From: a virus
Strand: one strand, 5' to 3'
DNA: 64,000 nt
IMG/VR virus record: IMGVR_UViG_3300046777_002716
Location: 37,898-101,897 of that record
Shown here: positions 7,120 to 15,351 of the stretch, one piece after another
How positions within the stretch are numbered: the stretch's first letter is position 1
Layout: each line of letters opens with the position of its first letter
Notes under the pieces: generated by a model
What the model saw: the letters and a program-made list of their open reading frames with translations, nothing else
What the model was told of the DNA's origin: nothing
The model's database searches: none
Made by a program: the position numbers and the translations under genes

Positions 7120-9300
7120 TCAGGCAACCAACTCCACAAATTCCCCAAGAACTTTTTTGTTCATCTTTTTGCCCTTTAGGGATTTCACAAATGCGGATTT
7201 GATTTGAGATTTGCTTGCATCATCAGATACAGAGAATTCTGCATCATTAGACAAAGCACTTGCGGAAATACCAAAGTAGGTATGATACCCAGAACTCTTG
7301 ATGGAGAAAGTCTTCTCTTTCCTCCAAGAGTTCATTACACGGTCATAGTCATCACCATAATATCCACAATAACGGCGAATGAAACTACCAGAATCACGAG
7401 ACTCCAGAACTCGCATACCGATAAAGTTCACGGTAGGAAACTTATCGCGGAGATTGCGGAGAAGAACATCAGTAAAACCGTGATACTCACAGTCCAGAGA
7501 GTAGGTGTTTCCAGTCTTTCGGTCACGGAGGAATGTGGTTGATGGGTTGTAGTGAACCGTACCGATATAAGGTTCCTTCTCCCAACGTCGTTGGACTTCC
7601 TTGTGAACCTTTAGTTGTGATGCCTCACCATCGGTAAGAACCACACACTGAACCTTCTGGAGTTTATTCTCCTTCTGGAATTGTGGAAGAATTTCGTGAA
7701 GAGTAATCAGTGCTTCATTCAGAGGAGTGCCAGAAAGACTCCACCCAATAGGAACACTATAACGCACCCTGTATTGGGCATTATACCCAAAACACTTAGC
7801 AATACGATACATATTCATCATCTGTTTTTCAAGGGTCGAACTGTTCACTTTGCTGGTGAGCATATTCATCATAGAGAACCAGGGACCAACCTCCAGAAGA
7901 CCATCTTTCTTCACATAGTAATCTTCGGGCATAATTGCCTTACCGTTTTCATCATAACGAACACGGGGATAATCTGTGGTGAATGCATAAACCTCAAAAG
8001 GAATACTGACTTTCTTACAGAACCAAATAAGGTTGAAGAGTTGCTTGATGGTATCAAGCATCACATCCTGCATAGAACCAGACCAGTCAAGAATAAAGAT
8101 AAGACCGTGATTCTTACCGTTGGCAAGAGTGGTTACTTTCTTGAAAAGGTCTTCATTGTACTTATAGGTATGAAGTTTGGAGCAATCAAGAATACCAGTA
8201 CGGGCAGTAGAAGCACGGGCATAAGAGTCTGCTGCCTTACGGCACTCAAACTCTTTCACCAGATAGTTCACTTCCTTCTGGGCAGAACGCTTGAATTCTC
8301 GGTACTCTTTATCAACCTCACCAAAGATTTCATCCTTACTATACCCACATCCTTCAAGATAGGATGCCCAAGAATCATCACATGCTTTGTGAATCTCGGT
8401 ATTTGAATTGATTACTCGGTTCAGATTCACCTTAGGAATCTCAACATAAGTATTCTCATATCCATTACTATTCATAAGTTCCTTGAGTGCTTCCTCAAGG
8501 GACTTGACAGTTTTTACATCGGGTTCTTCTGGTTCAGAAGGTCCACCATTAGTAACAGAATCCTGAAGGTCTGAGGGTTTCTTCTGATTGCTACTTTCAC
8601 CAGAATTATCTGGGGTAGATTTTTCGTTACCCTGACTCTCATCCTGGTCATTCTCACCTTCCTCCTGGTCTGCAAAATCGGATGCAGAAGAACTACCAGA
8701 ACCACTAGTTTGGTTCTCGTGAGAATCCCAATCAATCTTGGTTTGTTCTTCCTTTTTGTTCTTACAATACTTGTAGAGAACTTCTGCAGCATCTAGGGCA
8801 TCTGCAAAAGTTTCGGTTGCAGCAATTTGGTCAATAATTTCCCGCTCCTCATCGGTGAATTGGAGATTCAGATGAGTACCAATTTTGAAATATAGGTTTG
8901 CACGGTCGGCAAGATTATAGGTGTTCAGGTCATCATCACCAATCTGGAAGAAATCCTGTTCAGCAAGTTCTTTGTAACCACCAAAGAAAGTCTTACCCAG
9001 ACCAGCATAACGACGCTTCATCAGACGCTCAATACGAGCATCCTCAACCACATTGACGAACTGAGGAGGAATCTTACGCTCCTTCAACCAATCCTCATCG
9101 GGAGTGTAAAGTGCGTGACCCACTTCGTGACCCACCAGAAGGTCATACACGGTCCCACTCGCCTTCTCCCACATAGGAAGAGTCAGAACGCGAGTATGGA
9201 CGTTGAAGCAGGCAGTCTGAACCTTCTTATGCTCAACCACAAGGTCTTCAGTGGCAAGCAGTTTTGCGAGTTGAGACTTGATTTCGTGATTGACGGGCAT
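7120..9300 (-). CDS. CobT-like protein with zinc-peptidase and VWA domains
   Basis: A 726-aa protein with three regions. The N-terminal domain carries HEVGHALYTP (HExxH: H58, E59, H62) with a third-ligand candidate in NVVEDARIE near residue 86, a metallopeptidase signature. Residues about 200-260 are acidic and low complexity. The C-terminal half is a von Willebrand factor A domain with the MIDAS motif DWSGSM near residue 403, SGTPLNEAL near 521 and TDGEAS near 556. This layout matches CobT-like partners of CobS/MoxR ATPases; similar genes are often annotated as peptidase in cyanophages. Paired with cobS just downstream it probably forms an ATP-driven complex that acts on a host or phage protein. 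No other cobalamin gene is present. Confidence 0.85.
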   Translation of the reverse strand: MPVNHEIKSQLAKLLATEDLVVEHKKVQTACFNVHTRVLTLPMWEKASGTVYDLLVGHEVGHALYTPDEDWLKERKIPPQFVNVVEDARIERLMKRRYAGLGKTFFGGYKELAEQDFFQIGDDDLNTYNLADRANLYFKIGTHLNLQFTDEEREIIDQIAATETFADALDAAEVLYKYCKNKKEEQTKIDWDSHENQTSGSGSSSASDFADQEEGENDQDESQGNEKSTPDNSGESSNQKKPSDLQDSVTNGGPSEPEEPDVKTVKSLEEALKELMNSNGYENTYVEIPKVNLNRVINSNTEIHKACDDSWASYLEGCGYSKDEIFGEVDKEYREFKRSAQKEVNYLVKEFECRKAADSYARASTARTGILDCSKLHTYKYNEDLFKKVTTLANGKNHGLIFILDWSGSMQDVMLDTIKQLFNLIWFCKKVSIPFEVYAFTTDYPRVRYDENGKAIMPEDYYVKKDGLLEVGPWFSMMNMLTSKVNSSTLEKQMMNMYRIAKCFGYNAQYRVRYSVPIGWSLSGTPLNEALITLHEILPQFQKENKLQKVQCVVLTDGEASQLKVHKEVQRRWEKEPYIGTVHYNPSTTFLRDRKTGNTYSLDCEYHGFTDVLLRNLRDKFPTVNFIGMRVLESRDSGSFIRRYCGYYGDDYDRVMNSWRKEKTFSIKSSGYHTYFGISASALSNDAEFSVSDDASKSQIKSAFVKSLKGKKMNKKVLGEFVELVA

Positions 9301-9328
9301 TTGTTTTTCTCAGTTGCCACTATCATAC

Positions 9329-9354
9329 AAAAAAAGAGGGTGGTTAGACCCTCT
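9329..9354 (-). terminator. Rho-independent terminator after the 565-aa structural gene
   Basis: A 7-bp AGAGGGT/ACCCTCT stem with a 6-base loop followed by a T-run, 29 bases past the stop codon at 9383 and 29 bases ahead of the cobT start. It separates the late-type gene from the cobT/cobS unit. Confidence 0.85.
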
Positions 9355-9382
9355 CTTGTGCCAGTTTGGAAAGTGGTTCAAA

Positions 9383-11080
9383 TCAATCAAGTTTGTCCAG
9401 ATTTGTTTCAAAGATATTATTAATCCAATTACCACCCATTGCATCCATAATTGCCTCTGCAGACTTTTTATCAGAAGCAAAACCTTCACTTAAAAGATAA
9501 TCAGTAATTAGATTTTCTGCCATTTTTGTAGTATATTCTTTACCAGCATATTTAAATGTCTTATCTCCACGCTTTCTATAAAATCTAAATGCATCCTCAA
9601 ATGTAGATCCAATTTTAGCAGGACCTACTTTTGCACGACTACGAATCCTACCGCTAGGATCCATTGTGTTGTATACATTAGTTTTTATATTCTTTGGTTT
9701 TTCCTCTTTTGGTTCCTGTGATCCAGCAATTCCAGCACCAACGAGACCTGCTCCTGCTGCAATAGGTCCAATTTTACTACCTTTTGGTTTTTTAATTGGA
9801 GGTTCTTTACCAGTTGTAGCATACTTTTCCATTCCTGGATATCTCATATTACCACCTTTTTCCGCAGGTGATAAAGTTGCCCTTACAGTGTGTGTTAAAC
9901 CACTACCAGTTCCACCTTTTCCAGTTGAAGGTTCGGAGGATTTTTTATTCTTTTTAGTGGATGATGTTGAAGAACTGCCAGGAGGTAAAGCAATATCTCT
10001 TTGTGCTTGTCCAGGAAGTTGTTGTGGTTTAGGTGCAGTTGCTCCTTTATTCAATTCTGGTTTTGGTGATTTAGCAGTAGGAACTAATTTTCCTCCAGGT
10101 TGTGCAGGTGTTGGAGATGATTTAGGAAGTGCCTCAGGTTTGAATGTAGGTTTGGATGATGTTTTTCCTGCAGATGGGAGTGCTTTAGGAGTTGGAGAAC
10201 CTGGTAATACTCTATTTGGAAGTTTACTAGAAGGACCTTCTTTTGGAAGACCACGTTGTGCTTGAGGTTTTTTAGGGAATTGCTTCCAAGGATCTGCTGC
10301 AGAACCTTTTGGCATTCTTCCCGCTGTCTTAGAAACTGTCTTAGAGACTGTAGGTGCAGATTTTTGCCCAACATTACCAACAGTTCTAACGATTGGTTGT
10401 GAGAACTGTTTTAAAACGTTGGTTGCCGGTTTTAGTCCAGCCATGTGTCCCATTCCCAATGCCAATGTTGTTGCTAGTGTATCAGTTACACCTCTTTTTG
10501 CAACATAAGAAGGGGTCATTCCTCCAGATTTTGGAGTTGATGGTTTTGGTGAAGATGCTGCTTGAGATGCTTTTTTCTGAGCAAGCATATCAGCATACTT
10601 ATTCGCTCTTTCTGGTGCGGGTGGTTTTCTTTCTGCTCTCGCTTGTCTAATTGCTCTAGTTTGGGTTTCAAATGCTGGTTTGTTAACCTTACTTAACTGT
10701 TTTCCGGTAGAACTAAATCCACCTGGGGTATAACCTTGCTTAACTAGAGTTTTTGCAGGTAGTCCTCTAACTGCAGGTGTTGCTTTCTTAAGAAGACCAC
10801 CAGCAGCTTTTAATCCTGCCTTAACTAAAGATAATTTTACTTCAGTAATATATGATTCTTCTAGCAACTGTTCTTCATCATAATATTCCAATACATCTTC
10901 AACAAATGTTAGTGCAAGATCATTCTCAATAATTAGATCTGCAAAATACTCAGATTCTTCTACAGATTCAAAAATATTATTACTATCACAGAAATTTACA
11001 ATATCTACGAAAAGAGATTCTTCTACATTATAAACATTATTATATGCTTCTTGGAGATCCCTAAGGTGAAATGCTTCCAT
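9383..11080 (-). CDS. Pro/Lys/Ser-rich putative virion structural protein
   Basis: A 565-aa protein with two short helical modules at its ends and a long low-complexity middle. The N-terminus (MEAFHLRDLQEAYNNVYN) and the acidic helices to about residue 80 resemble the ends of other cyanophage virion proteins. Residues about 110-440 are rich in proline, lysine, serine and glycine and appear disordered. A glycine/alanine stretch IGPIAAGAGLVGAGIAG near 443-459 could contact a membrane or be a flexible linker. The C-terminus has FRFYRKRGDKTFKYAGKEY and a helical LLSEGFASDKKSAEAIMDAM module. An exact TATAAATA late-type element lies 23 bases upstream, supporting late expression. No enzymatic motif was found. 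Confidence 0.72.
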   Translation of the reverse strand: MEAFHLRDLQEAYNNVYNVEESLFVDIVNFCDSNNIFESVEESEYFADLIIENDLALTFVEDVLEYYDEEQLLEESYITEVKLSLVKAGLKAAGGLLKKATPAVRGLPAKTLVKQGYTPGGFSSTGKQLSKVNKPAFETQTRAIRQARAERKPPAPERANKYADMLAQKKASQAASSPKPSTPKSGGMTPSYVAKRGVTDTLATTLALGMGHMAGLKPATNVLKQFSQPIVRTVGNVGQKSAPTVSKTVSKTAGRMPKGSAADPWKQFPKKPQAQRGLPKEGPSSKLPNRVLPGSPTPKALPSAGKTSSKPTFKPEALPKSSPTPAQPGGKLVPTAKSPKPELNKGATAPKPQQLPGQAQRDIALPPGSSSTSSTKKNKKSSEPSTGKGGTGSGLTHTVRATLSPAEKGGNMRYPGMEKYATTGKEPPIKKPKGSKIGPIAAGAGLVGAGIAGSQEPKEEKPKNIKTNVYNTMDPSGRIRSRAKVGPAKIGSTFEDAFRFYRKRGDKTFKYAGKEYTTKMAENLITDYLLSEGFASDKKSAEAIMDAMGGNWINNIFETNLDKLD

Positions 11081-11102
11081 TTTTTAAAAATAATTTTTTA
11101 GT

Positions 11103-11110
11103 TATTTATA
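11103..11110 (-). promoter_or_regulatory. Late promoter octamer TATAAATA (565-aa gene)
   Basis: An exact match to the T4 gp55-dependent late promoter consensus, 23 bases before the ATG at 11080. It overlaps the stop codon and terminator T-run of the upstream 45-aa gene. Confidence 0.65.
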
Positions 11111-11243
11111 AAAAAGAAGCACCCCTTTCGGAGTGCTTTTTCTTGAGTGCTTGGCGTCGTGCCTTTGCTTGTCGGAGTGCTTGCGGTTTGAGTTTTCGCT
11201 TCTGCTCTTTTTTAGAATGGTGATAGCGGTTAGGGACTATCAT
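11106..11243 (-). CDS. Small basic protein, 45 aa
   Basis: An ATG frame of 45 codons encoding a very Lys/Arg/Gln-rich protein (MIVPNRYHHSKKEQ, then KRKLKP, QALRQAKARRQALKKK and a short end GASFL). About a third of its residues are Lys or Arg, which is unlikely for random sequence in this AT-rich DNA. It starts about 19 bases after the predicted start site of a perfect consensus promoter, and its last codons form the stem of a terminator. No strong Shine-Dalgarno is seen. A nucleic-acid-binding or ribosome-related role is possible; function unknown. Confidence 0.62.
   Translation of the reverse strand: MIVPNRYHHSKKEQKRKLKPQALRQAKARRQALKKKHSERGASFL
11110..11138 (-). terminator. Terminator embedded in the end of the 45-aa gene
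   Basis: The minus strand holds AAGCACTCC-GAAA-GGGGTGCTT (9 pairs with one G-U) followed by TCTTTTTT. The hairpin is within the coding sequence and the T-run runs into the stop codon. The plus strand is also T-rich after the stem, so it may work in both directions. Confidence 0.8.
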
Positions 11244-11268
11244 AATTTTGATGTAGTAGAGGAAATCT

Positions 11269-11297
11269 ATTATAGAATAACACTATTTATTTGTCAA
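11269..11297 (-). promoter_or_regulatory. Perfect consensus sigma70 promoter
   Basis: TTGACA at 11292-11297, a 17-base spacer and TATAAT at 11269-11274 on the minus strand, a complete match to the vegetative consensus. The -35 lies within the last codons of the HNH gene. It is placed to transcribe the 45-aa gene immediately downstream and is likely an early promoter read by unmodified host polymerase. Confidence 0.85.
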
Positions 11298-11696
11298 GTG
11301 TCCATAATATCCCATTTTTTTCATTAAAGCAACCGCTTCATCATACTTATCAGGTTTCACTGCTATGTAAAGATGTTTTCCAATTTTATCCCTATTATTA
11401 TCAGATACACTTCCTATCTGCAGATGGTTTGGATTTACACAAAGTTTATTATCACATATATGTCTAATAACTTTTCCCTTTGGAATAATTCCTTTATGAA
11501 GTTCATAAGATACTCTGTGTGCCTTTTTTTGTTTATAATTATCTCGTATTACTCCATATTTTTTATTAACAACTCCACAGATAGTTCCAGTCCATTCCCA
11601 ACAATCATCACCTTTTTTTACATTTTTCCAAAACCTTTCTTCTAAAGTTCCCTGATAGTTTCCACCAACGTGATTATTATGAACTCCTTTAGGCAT
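11283..11696 (-). CDS. HNH homing endonuclease, downstream of gp46
   Basis: A 137-aa free-standing HNH protein. AHRVSYELHKG (from about residue 59) and HICDNKLCVNPNHL (79-92) form the His/Cys-rich beta-beta-alpha metal site, followed by SVSDNNRD, the typical arrangement of phage homing endonucleases of this class. The N-terminal WEWTG segment is also characteristic. The C-terminal 35 residues may help DNA binding. The gene is preceded by an exact late-type octamer at 11717-11724 and sits just past the gp46 stop codon. Its stop overlaps the -35 region of a strong promoter. Confidence 0.9.
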   Translation of the reverse strand: MPKGVHNNHVGGNYQGTLEERFWKNVKKGDDCWEWTGTICGVVNKKYGVIRDNYKQKKAHRVSYELHKGIIPKGKVIRHICDNKLCVNPNHLQIGSVSDNNRDKIGKHLYIAVKPDKYDEAVALMKKMGYYGHLTNK

Positions 11697-11716
11697 TTTT
11701 TAGTAGCAGTTATACT

Positions 11717-11724
11717 TATTTATA
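11717..11724 (-). promoter_or_regulatory. Late promoter octamer TATAAATA (HNH gene 1)
   Basis: An exact TATAAATA on the minus strand 21 bases before the ATG at 11696 of the HNH gene. T4 homing endonuclease genes are often under such late promoters. Confidence 0.6.
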
Positions 11725-11748
11725 AAAATAACACTTCTACTAAAAATA

Positions 11749-13464
11749 TTACAATTCAGTTTTATAGGAAAAACCAGATTTTTTTTCAAATTTTACTGTG
11801 CGATCAAATTTATCCTGAAGATCTGATTTATGAGAAATTACAAATACATTAGTATCTTTAACAACATATCTAATAATTTTTAAGAATTCATCTGCACCAA
11901 ATCCATCAAGTGATCCATCAAAAACTTCATCAAATATAAGGATATTGCAATTTACGGAATTTTTGACTCTCGCCACTTCACGCCAAGCAAACAACAAACT
12001 CAAATCAATTCTTGCTTTTTCACCTTCACTGAAAGAACTATAAGAAAAGTCTTCGTGAATGGGTGATTTTACAGTCTCGTTGAATTCTTCATCTAGGTGG
12101 AAATTGATATAAAAATCCATCATTTGAAGATAACGATTTACCTGCTGATTTATGAACGGAAGATACTTTTTGATAATCTTCGTTTTTACACCATCATCCT
12201 TGAGTAGGGAATAGGCAAAATCGTAATAGACGATTTCTTCTTTTTTCTTTGAGAGGTCTTCTATTGTATTCTGGAGATTTGTTTTAAATTCCTCTAACTT
12301 GTCGTGCTCAATATTTCTATTTTCAAGTTGTTCGGCAATAGTTTGAATTTCAGATTCAAGATCTCGAATTTGTCTTTGGTTGAGTGAAATCCGAGTATTG
12401 TTTTGAGAAATCTCATGATTGAGTTTAGTAATCTCCTTAGATATTTCTAGAAATTGACGCTCTCGTTCTTGTTCTAATTTTATAGTCTCCTCAAGTTCTT
12501 GAAAACCTTTTTGGAGTTCCTTTGCCTTATTTTGAGCGTCGGCAATTCTATCTAGGCGAAATCTTTCATCAATGTCTTGAGTACAGGTTGGGCAAACCGT
12601 ATTTTCGTTAAAAAACTTATGCTCTTTAGTAATGACAGATACTTTCTGAGATAATTTACCCCTGAGATTATTAAGTTTTACTAACTTTTCTCCAGCACCA
12701 ATAAGATCCTCTTGTAGTTGAGACTTATTAGAAATTTCTACCTCTACTTCTGAGTTATGAGACATATGCTCACTAATCTCATCAGTCAACTTTAAAATTT
12801 TCTTCTTATTCGCTTTTATATTAGCGTTTCCACGATTCTCAAGTTCCTCAATAAAGTTCTCTTGCATTCTCATTTTTTCTTTGAGATTTTCCCTAAGAAC
12901 TTCAAGAGATTTGATTTGGTCTTTTTGAGATCTGATCTTATCCTTTACTAAGGAATTCATCGCAGAAAAAATGCGAATATCCAAGAGATCTTCAATTACT
13001 TCTCTGCGATTTGCAGTTGTCAACTGCATAAATGGAACGAAGGTACTGGAACCAAGAATTACAATTTGAGTAAAGGACTTATAATTTACCTTTAGAATAC
13101 TTTCCTCAAGAATCTTTTGATTGGCGCGATCATCCGCTTCTTTATGAAGGAGAGAACCATTAACTTCGATGTCGAAAACATTTGGTTTAATGCCACGACG
13201 AACAAGATACTCTCTACTGTTGATAGAAAATTCAATCTCAACGAGACAATCCTTTTCATTTGTCGTATTTACTAATTGGGGTTTATTGATTTTGCGGAAA
13301 GGTTTATTGAATAGTACAAATGTAAGAGCATCAAGAACTGTAGATTTACCTGCACCGTTTGTTCCTATGATTAAATTTGTCTGATTTTTCTGAAAATCAA
13401 TTTCCGTCCAATTGTTTCCCGTACTTAGAAAATTTTTCCATCGAATTTTTTTAAATGTTATCAT
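11749..13464 (-). CDS. 46: Recombination endonuclease subunit gp46 (Rad50-like)
   Basis: A 571-aa SMC/Rad50-type ATPase (T4 gp46 is 560 aa) that with gp47 resects DNA ends in recombination-dependent replication. Walker A GTNGAGKST is at 34-42, a long coiled coil spans about 170-400 and is broken by the zinc-hook CPTC near 289-292, the ABC signature FSEGEKARIDLS is near 475 and Walker B ILIFDE near 505. The ATG overlaps the DUF3110 gene by 14 bases. An HNH endonuclease gene follows directly downstream. No intron or split was found in the frame. Confidence 0.97.
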   Translation of the reverse strand: MITFKKIRWKNFLSTGNNWTEIDFQKNQTNLIIGTNGAGKSTVLDALTFVLFNKPFRKINKPQLVNTTNEKDCLVEIEFSINSREYLVRRGIKPNVFDIEVNGSLLHKEADDRANQKILEESILKVNYKSFTQIVILGSSTFVPFMQLTTANRREVIEDLLDIRIFSAMNSLVKDKIRSQKDQIKSLEVLRENLKEKMRMQENFIEELENRGNANIKANKKKILKLTDEISEHMSHNSEVEVEISNKSQLQEDLIGAGEKLVKLNNLRGKLSQKVSVITKEHKFFNENTVCPTCTQDIDERFRLDRIADAQNKAKELQKGFQELEETIKLEQERERQFLEISKEITKLNHEISQNNTRISLNQRQIRDLESEIQTIAEQLENRNIEHDKLEEFKTNLQNTIEDLSKKKEEIVYYDFAYSLLKDDGVKTKIIKKYLPFINQQVNRYLQMMDFYINFHLDEEFNETVKSPIHEDFSYSSFSEGEKARIDLSLLFAWREVARVKNSVNCNILIFDEVFDGSLDGFGADEFLKIIRYVVKDTNVFVISHKSDLQDKFDRTVKFEKKSGFSYKTEL

Positions 13465-13717
13465 TTTTGGGAGGAATTACGATATCGTCTGGTGTAATCA
13501 CGGCATACTTGTAATTATACAGTTTACAAGTCTTTATGGCAAGTTCATCATCAACTTCAACCACATCCATTTCTTGGTCTTCCTGTTCTTCAACCATTTG
13601 GGCATATCTAATGGCATCATCCTCCTCTTCAAAAAGAAATAATACCTTATGCCCATATTGATCTTGAACGGCATAGGCACCGTCATCTTTTCTATCTTTA
13701 AGAGTGAGAAGAAACAT
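13451..13717 (-). CDS. DUF3110-like protein between gp47 and gp46
   Basis: An 88-aa acidic protein matching the DUF3110 pattern typical of cyanobacteria: a short beta-strand opening, then LFEEEDDAIRYAQMVEEQ and a closing segment with CKLYNYKYAVI. Such genes sit between 46 and 47 in many cyanophages. Function unknown. The gene lies 1 base downstream of gp47 and overlaps gp46 by 14 bases, so the three are translated together. Acquisition from a cyanobacterial host is likely, since the family is otherwise nearly confined to them. Confidence 0.8.
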   Translation of the reverse strand: MFLLTLKDRKDDGAYAVQDQYGHKVLFLFEEEDDAIRYAQMVEEQEDQEMDVVEVDDELAIKTCKLYNYKYAVITPDDIVIPPKNDNI

Positions 13718-13718
13718 T

Positions 13719-14753
13719 TTATTCTACTTCGCAAGCTTGTTGATATAAATCTTTGAAAATTCCTTTGATAATATTTTTATCATAATTAAATTCAGACTCT
13801 TCAATATAGCGATTCAATATTGAAAGGGTGTTTTCGTCCTCATCTACTACAAAATCTTCACTTTCCTGGATATCAAAATTCTCTACGATTTTGAGTTCAT
13901 GAACTCCAGAATTGTATAGTTTATCAATAAACTTTTCAAAATCTTTAGGATTTGATTTTTTTCTAACAATAACTTTTACAATTTTGTTCTCGTATTCTGA
14001 AGTATTGAAAAGTTTGTGGTTGGTATCCTCATAATAGATGTTATGGAATAATTTATAAGGATTATCAATTGGGGTGTGTTCTAGGGTTTCAGTATCAAAG
14101 ATGTGAAATCCACGAGTATCATTCACATCATTCCAATACATTTCATATGGATTACCTAGGTAGAAGACCGTTCCATTGTCTGATCTAGTGTGATAGTGTC
14201 CCGAGTAGACACGCTCGAACTTCTCAAATAATTCGCTACCCAAACCATGCTCCATGACGAGGTTTTTATTAACTCTAAATCCATGGAGTTCAAGGTGCCC
14301 CATCGCACACTTGCAAGATGTCTTTTGAATAAGTTTGAGAGTTTTTTCCTCATTTTGTTGATTAATCCAGGGTAAGAATAGAATACTGAGTCCTTTTATA
14401 TTAACTTCTGTTGGTTCGCTATAAGTTCTAATATTAGAATAAGTTTGGAGAAGAAGTTCTGGAGAATTTACATTATTGGTATTCTTGTAATAAGTGTCAT
14501 GATTGCCAATAATCATATGAACTTCATATTTTTTGAGTGGATCAAATACTACACGCTTTGCCCACTCAAGACTTTGATAATCAATTGATTTGCGACTATC
14601 AAAAGCATCTCCCATATGAATTACTGCTTCCACTCCGTACTCTTCCAATTTGGGGAAAAAAACATTTTTATAAAAAAGTTCAAAGTAATCGTGAAGATGT
14701 TTTGAACCTTTTTTCGCACCGTAATGGGTGTCACAAATTAAACCCACCTTCAC
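13719..14753 (-). CDS. 47: Recombination endonuclease subunit gp47 (Mre11-like)
   Basis: A 344-aa calcineurin-like phosphoesterase (T4 gp47 is 339 aa), the nuclease partner of gp46. Metal-binding motifs are intact: CDTHYG (D8, H10), HMGDAFDSR (D49), IIGNHD (83-86), GHLELHG and SGHYHTRSD. The start is a GTG at 14753 whose Shine-Dalgarno AGGAGG lies inside the 3' end of the upstream HNH gene, and it overlaps that gene's TGA stop by 4 bases. Translation is therefore linked to the endonuclease insertion. Confidence 0.95.
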   Translation of the reverse strand: MKVGLICDTHYGAKKGSKHLHDYFELFYKNVFFPKLEEYGVEAVIHMGDAFDSRKSIDYQSLEWAKRVVFDPLKKYEVHMIIGNHDTYYKNTNNVNSPELLLQTYSNIRTYSEPTEVNIKGLSILFLPWINQQNEEKTLKLIQKTSCKCAMGHLELHGFRVNKNLVMEHGLGSELFEKFERVYSGHYHTRSDNGTVFYLGNPYEMYWNDVNDTRGFHIFDTETLEHTPIDNPYKLFHNIYYEDTNHKLFNTSEYENKIVKVIVRKKSNPKDFEKFIDKLYNSGVHELKIVENFDIQESEDFVVDEDENTLSILNRYIEESEFNYDKNIIKGIFKDLYQQACEVE

Positions 14754-15310
14754 TTTTGCTGCCTCCTACTATTTTCTTTTGCAGTTTTCATAAGATGCTC
14801 TTCATGAGTAATGATTTGGAGATTATCTGGGTGATGTAGTCCACCCTCAAACAACGGAATGATATGGTCTACATCATACTGCACTCCAGTGGTAAAAGTC
14901 AAGTGCTGTGCTTCTTGATATATTTCTTGTATTTCTCTCAATTCATTTTCAGTAATTTCAATTGGAATACCTTGTTTCAATCTAGCATGTCTTCTTCTTT
15001 GTTTTTCACAACCTACTGCTTTACCTCTTTCAGATTTAGCATATTTTCTTTTGATAGAATTAACTAATTCTCTATTATTTTCACAATATTGTTGTTTCTT
15101 TTCTTTCGTCCTATAAGGTTTCATCAACTTTTCATTATTAAGTTTTTCTAAACCTTTCAATATAGCACAAGGAGCGCAATTATAACTACTAACATATTTT
15201 TCATAACTGCCACAATATTTACAAGCGGTGGAACCGATATAAGTTTTTTTACCTTCTGCTATTGCTTGCAATCTATTTTGTCTTCCAACACCACTATATT
15301 GATTAGGCAT
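14750..15310 (-). CDS. HNH homing endonuclease, upstream of gp47
   Basis: A 186-aa protein with an N-terminal zinc ribbon (C30, C33, C45, C48), a Lys/Arg-rich central region and a C-terminal HNH motif DVDHIIPLFEGG (from 146) with NLQI at 163-166 and a final basic tail. This is the architecture of free-standing phage HNH homing endonucleases. Its stop overlaps the GTG start of gp47, and an exact late-type octamer lies 22 bases upstream. It is different in sequence from the HNH protein downstream of gp46, so the two are separate arrivals. Confidence 0.9.
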   Translation of the reverse strand: MPNQYSGVGRQNRLQAIAEGKKTYIGSTACKYCGSYEKYVSSYNCAPCAILKGLEKLNNEKLMKPYRTKEKKQQYCENNRELVNSIKRKYAKSERGKAVGCEKQRRRHARLKQGIPIEITENELREIQEIYQEAQHLTFTTGVQYDVDHIIPLFEGGLHHPDNLQIITHEEHLMKTAKENSRRQQK

Positions 15311-15331
15311 ATTGCTCCAAAATGTTATTGC

Positions 15332-15339
15332 TATTTATA
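15332..15339 (-). promoter_or_regulatory. Late promoter octamer TATAAATA (HNH gene 2)
   Basis: An exact TATAAATA on the minus strand 22 bases before the ATG at 15310 of the second HNH gene. Confidence 0.6.
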
Positions 15340-15351
15340 CATTATGGTGCT

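Noticed and set aside
7681-8406. Plus-strand 241-codon frame
   Set aside because: Antisense of the VWA region of the CobT-like gene.
9666-10265. Plus-strand 199-codon Pro/Gly-rich frame
   Set aside because: Mirror image of the low-complexity Pro/Lys region of the 565-aa gene.
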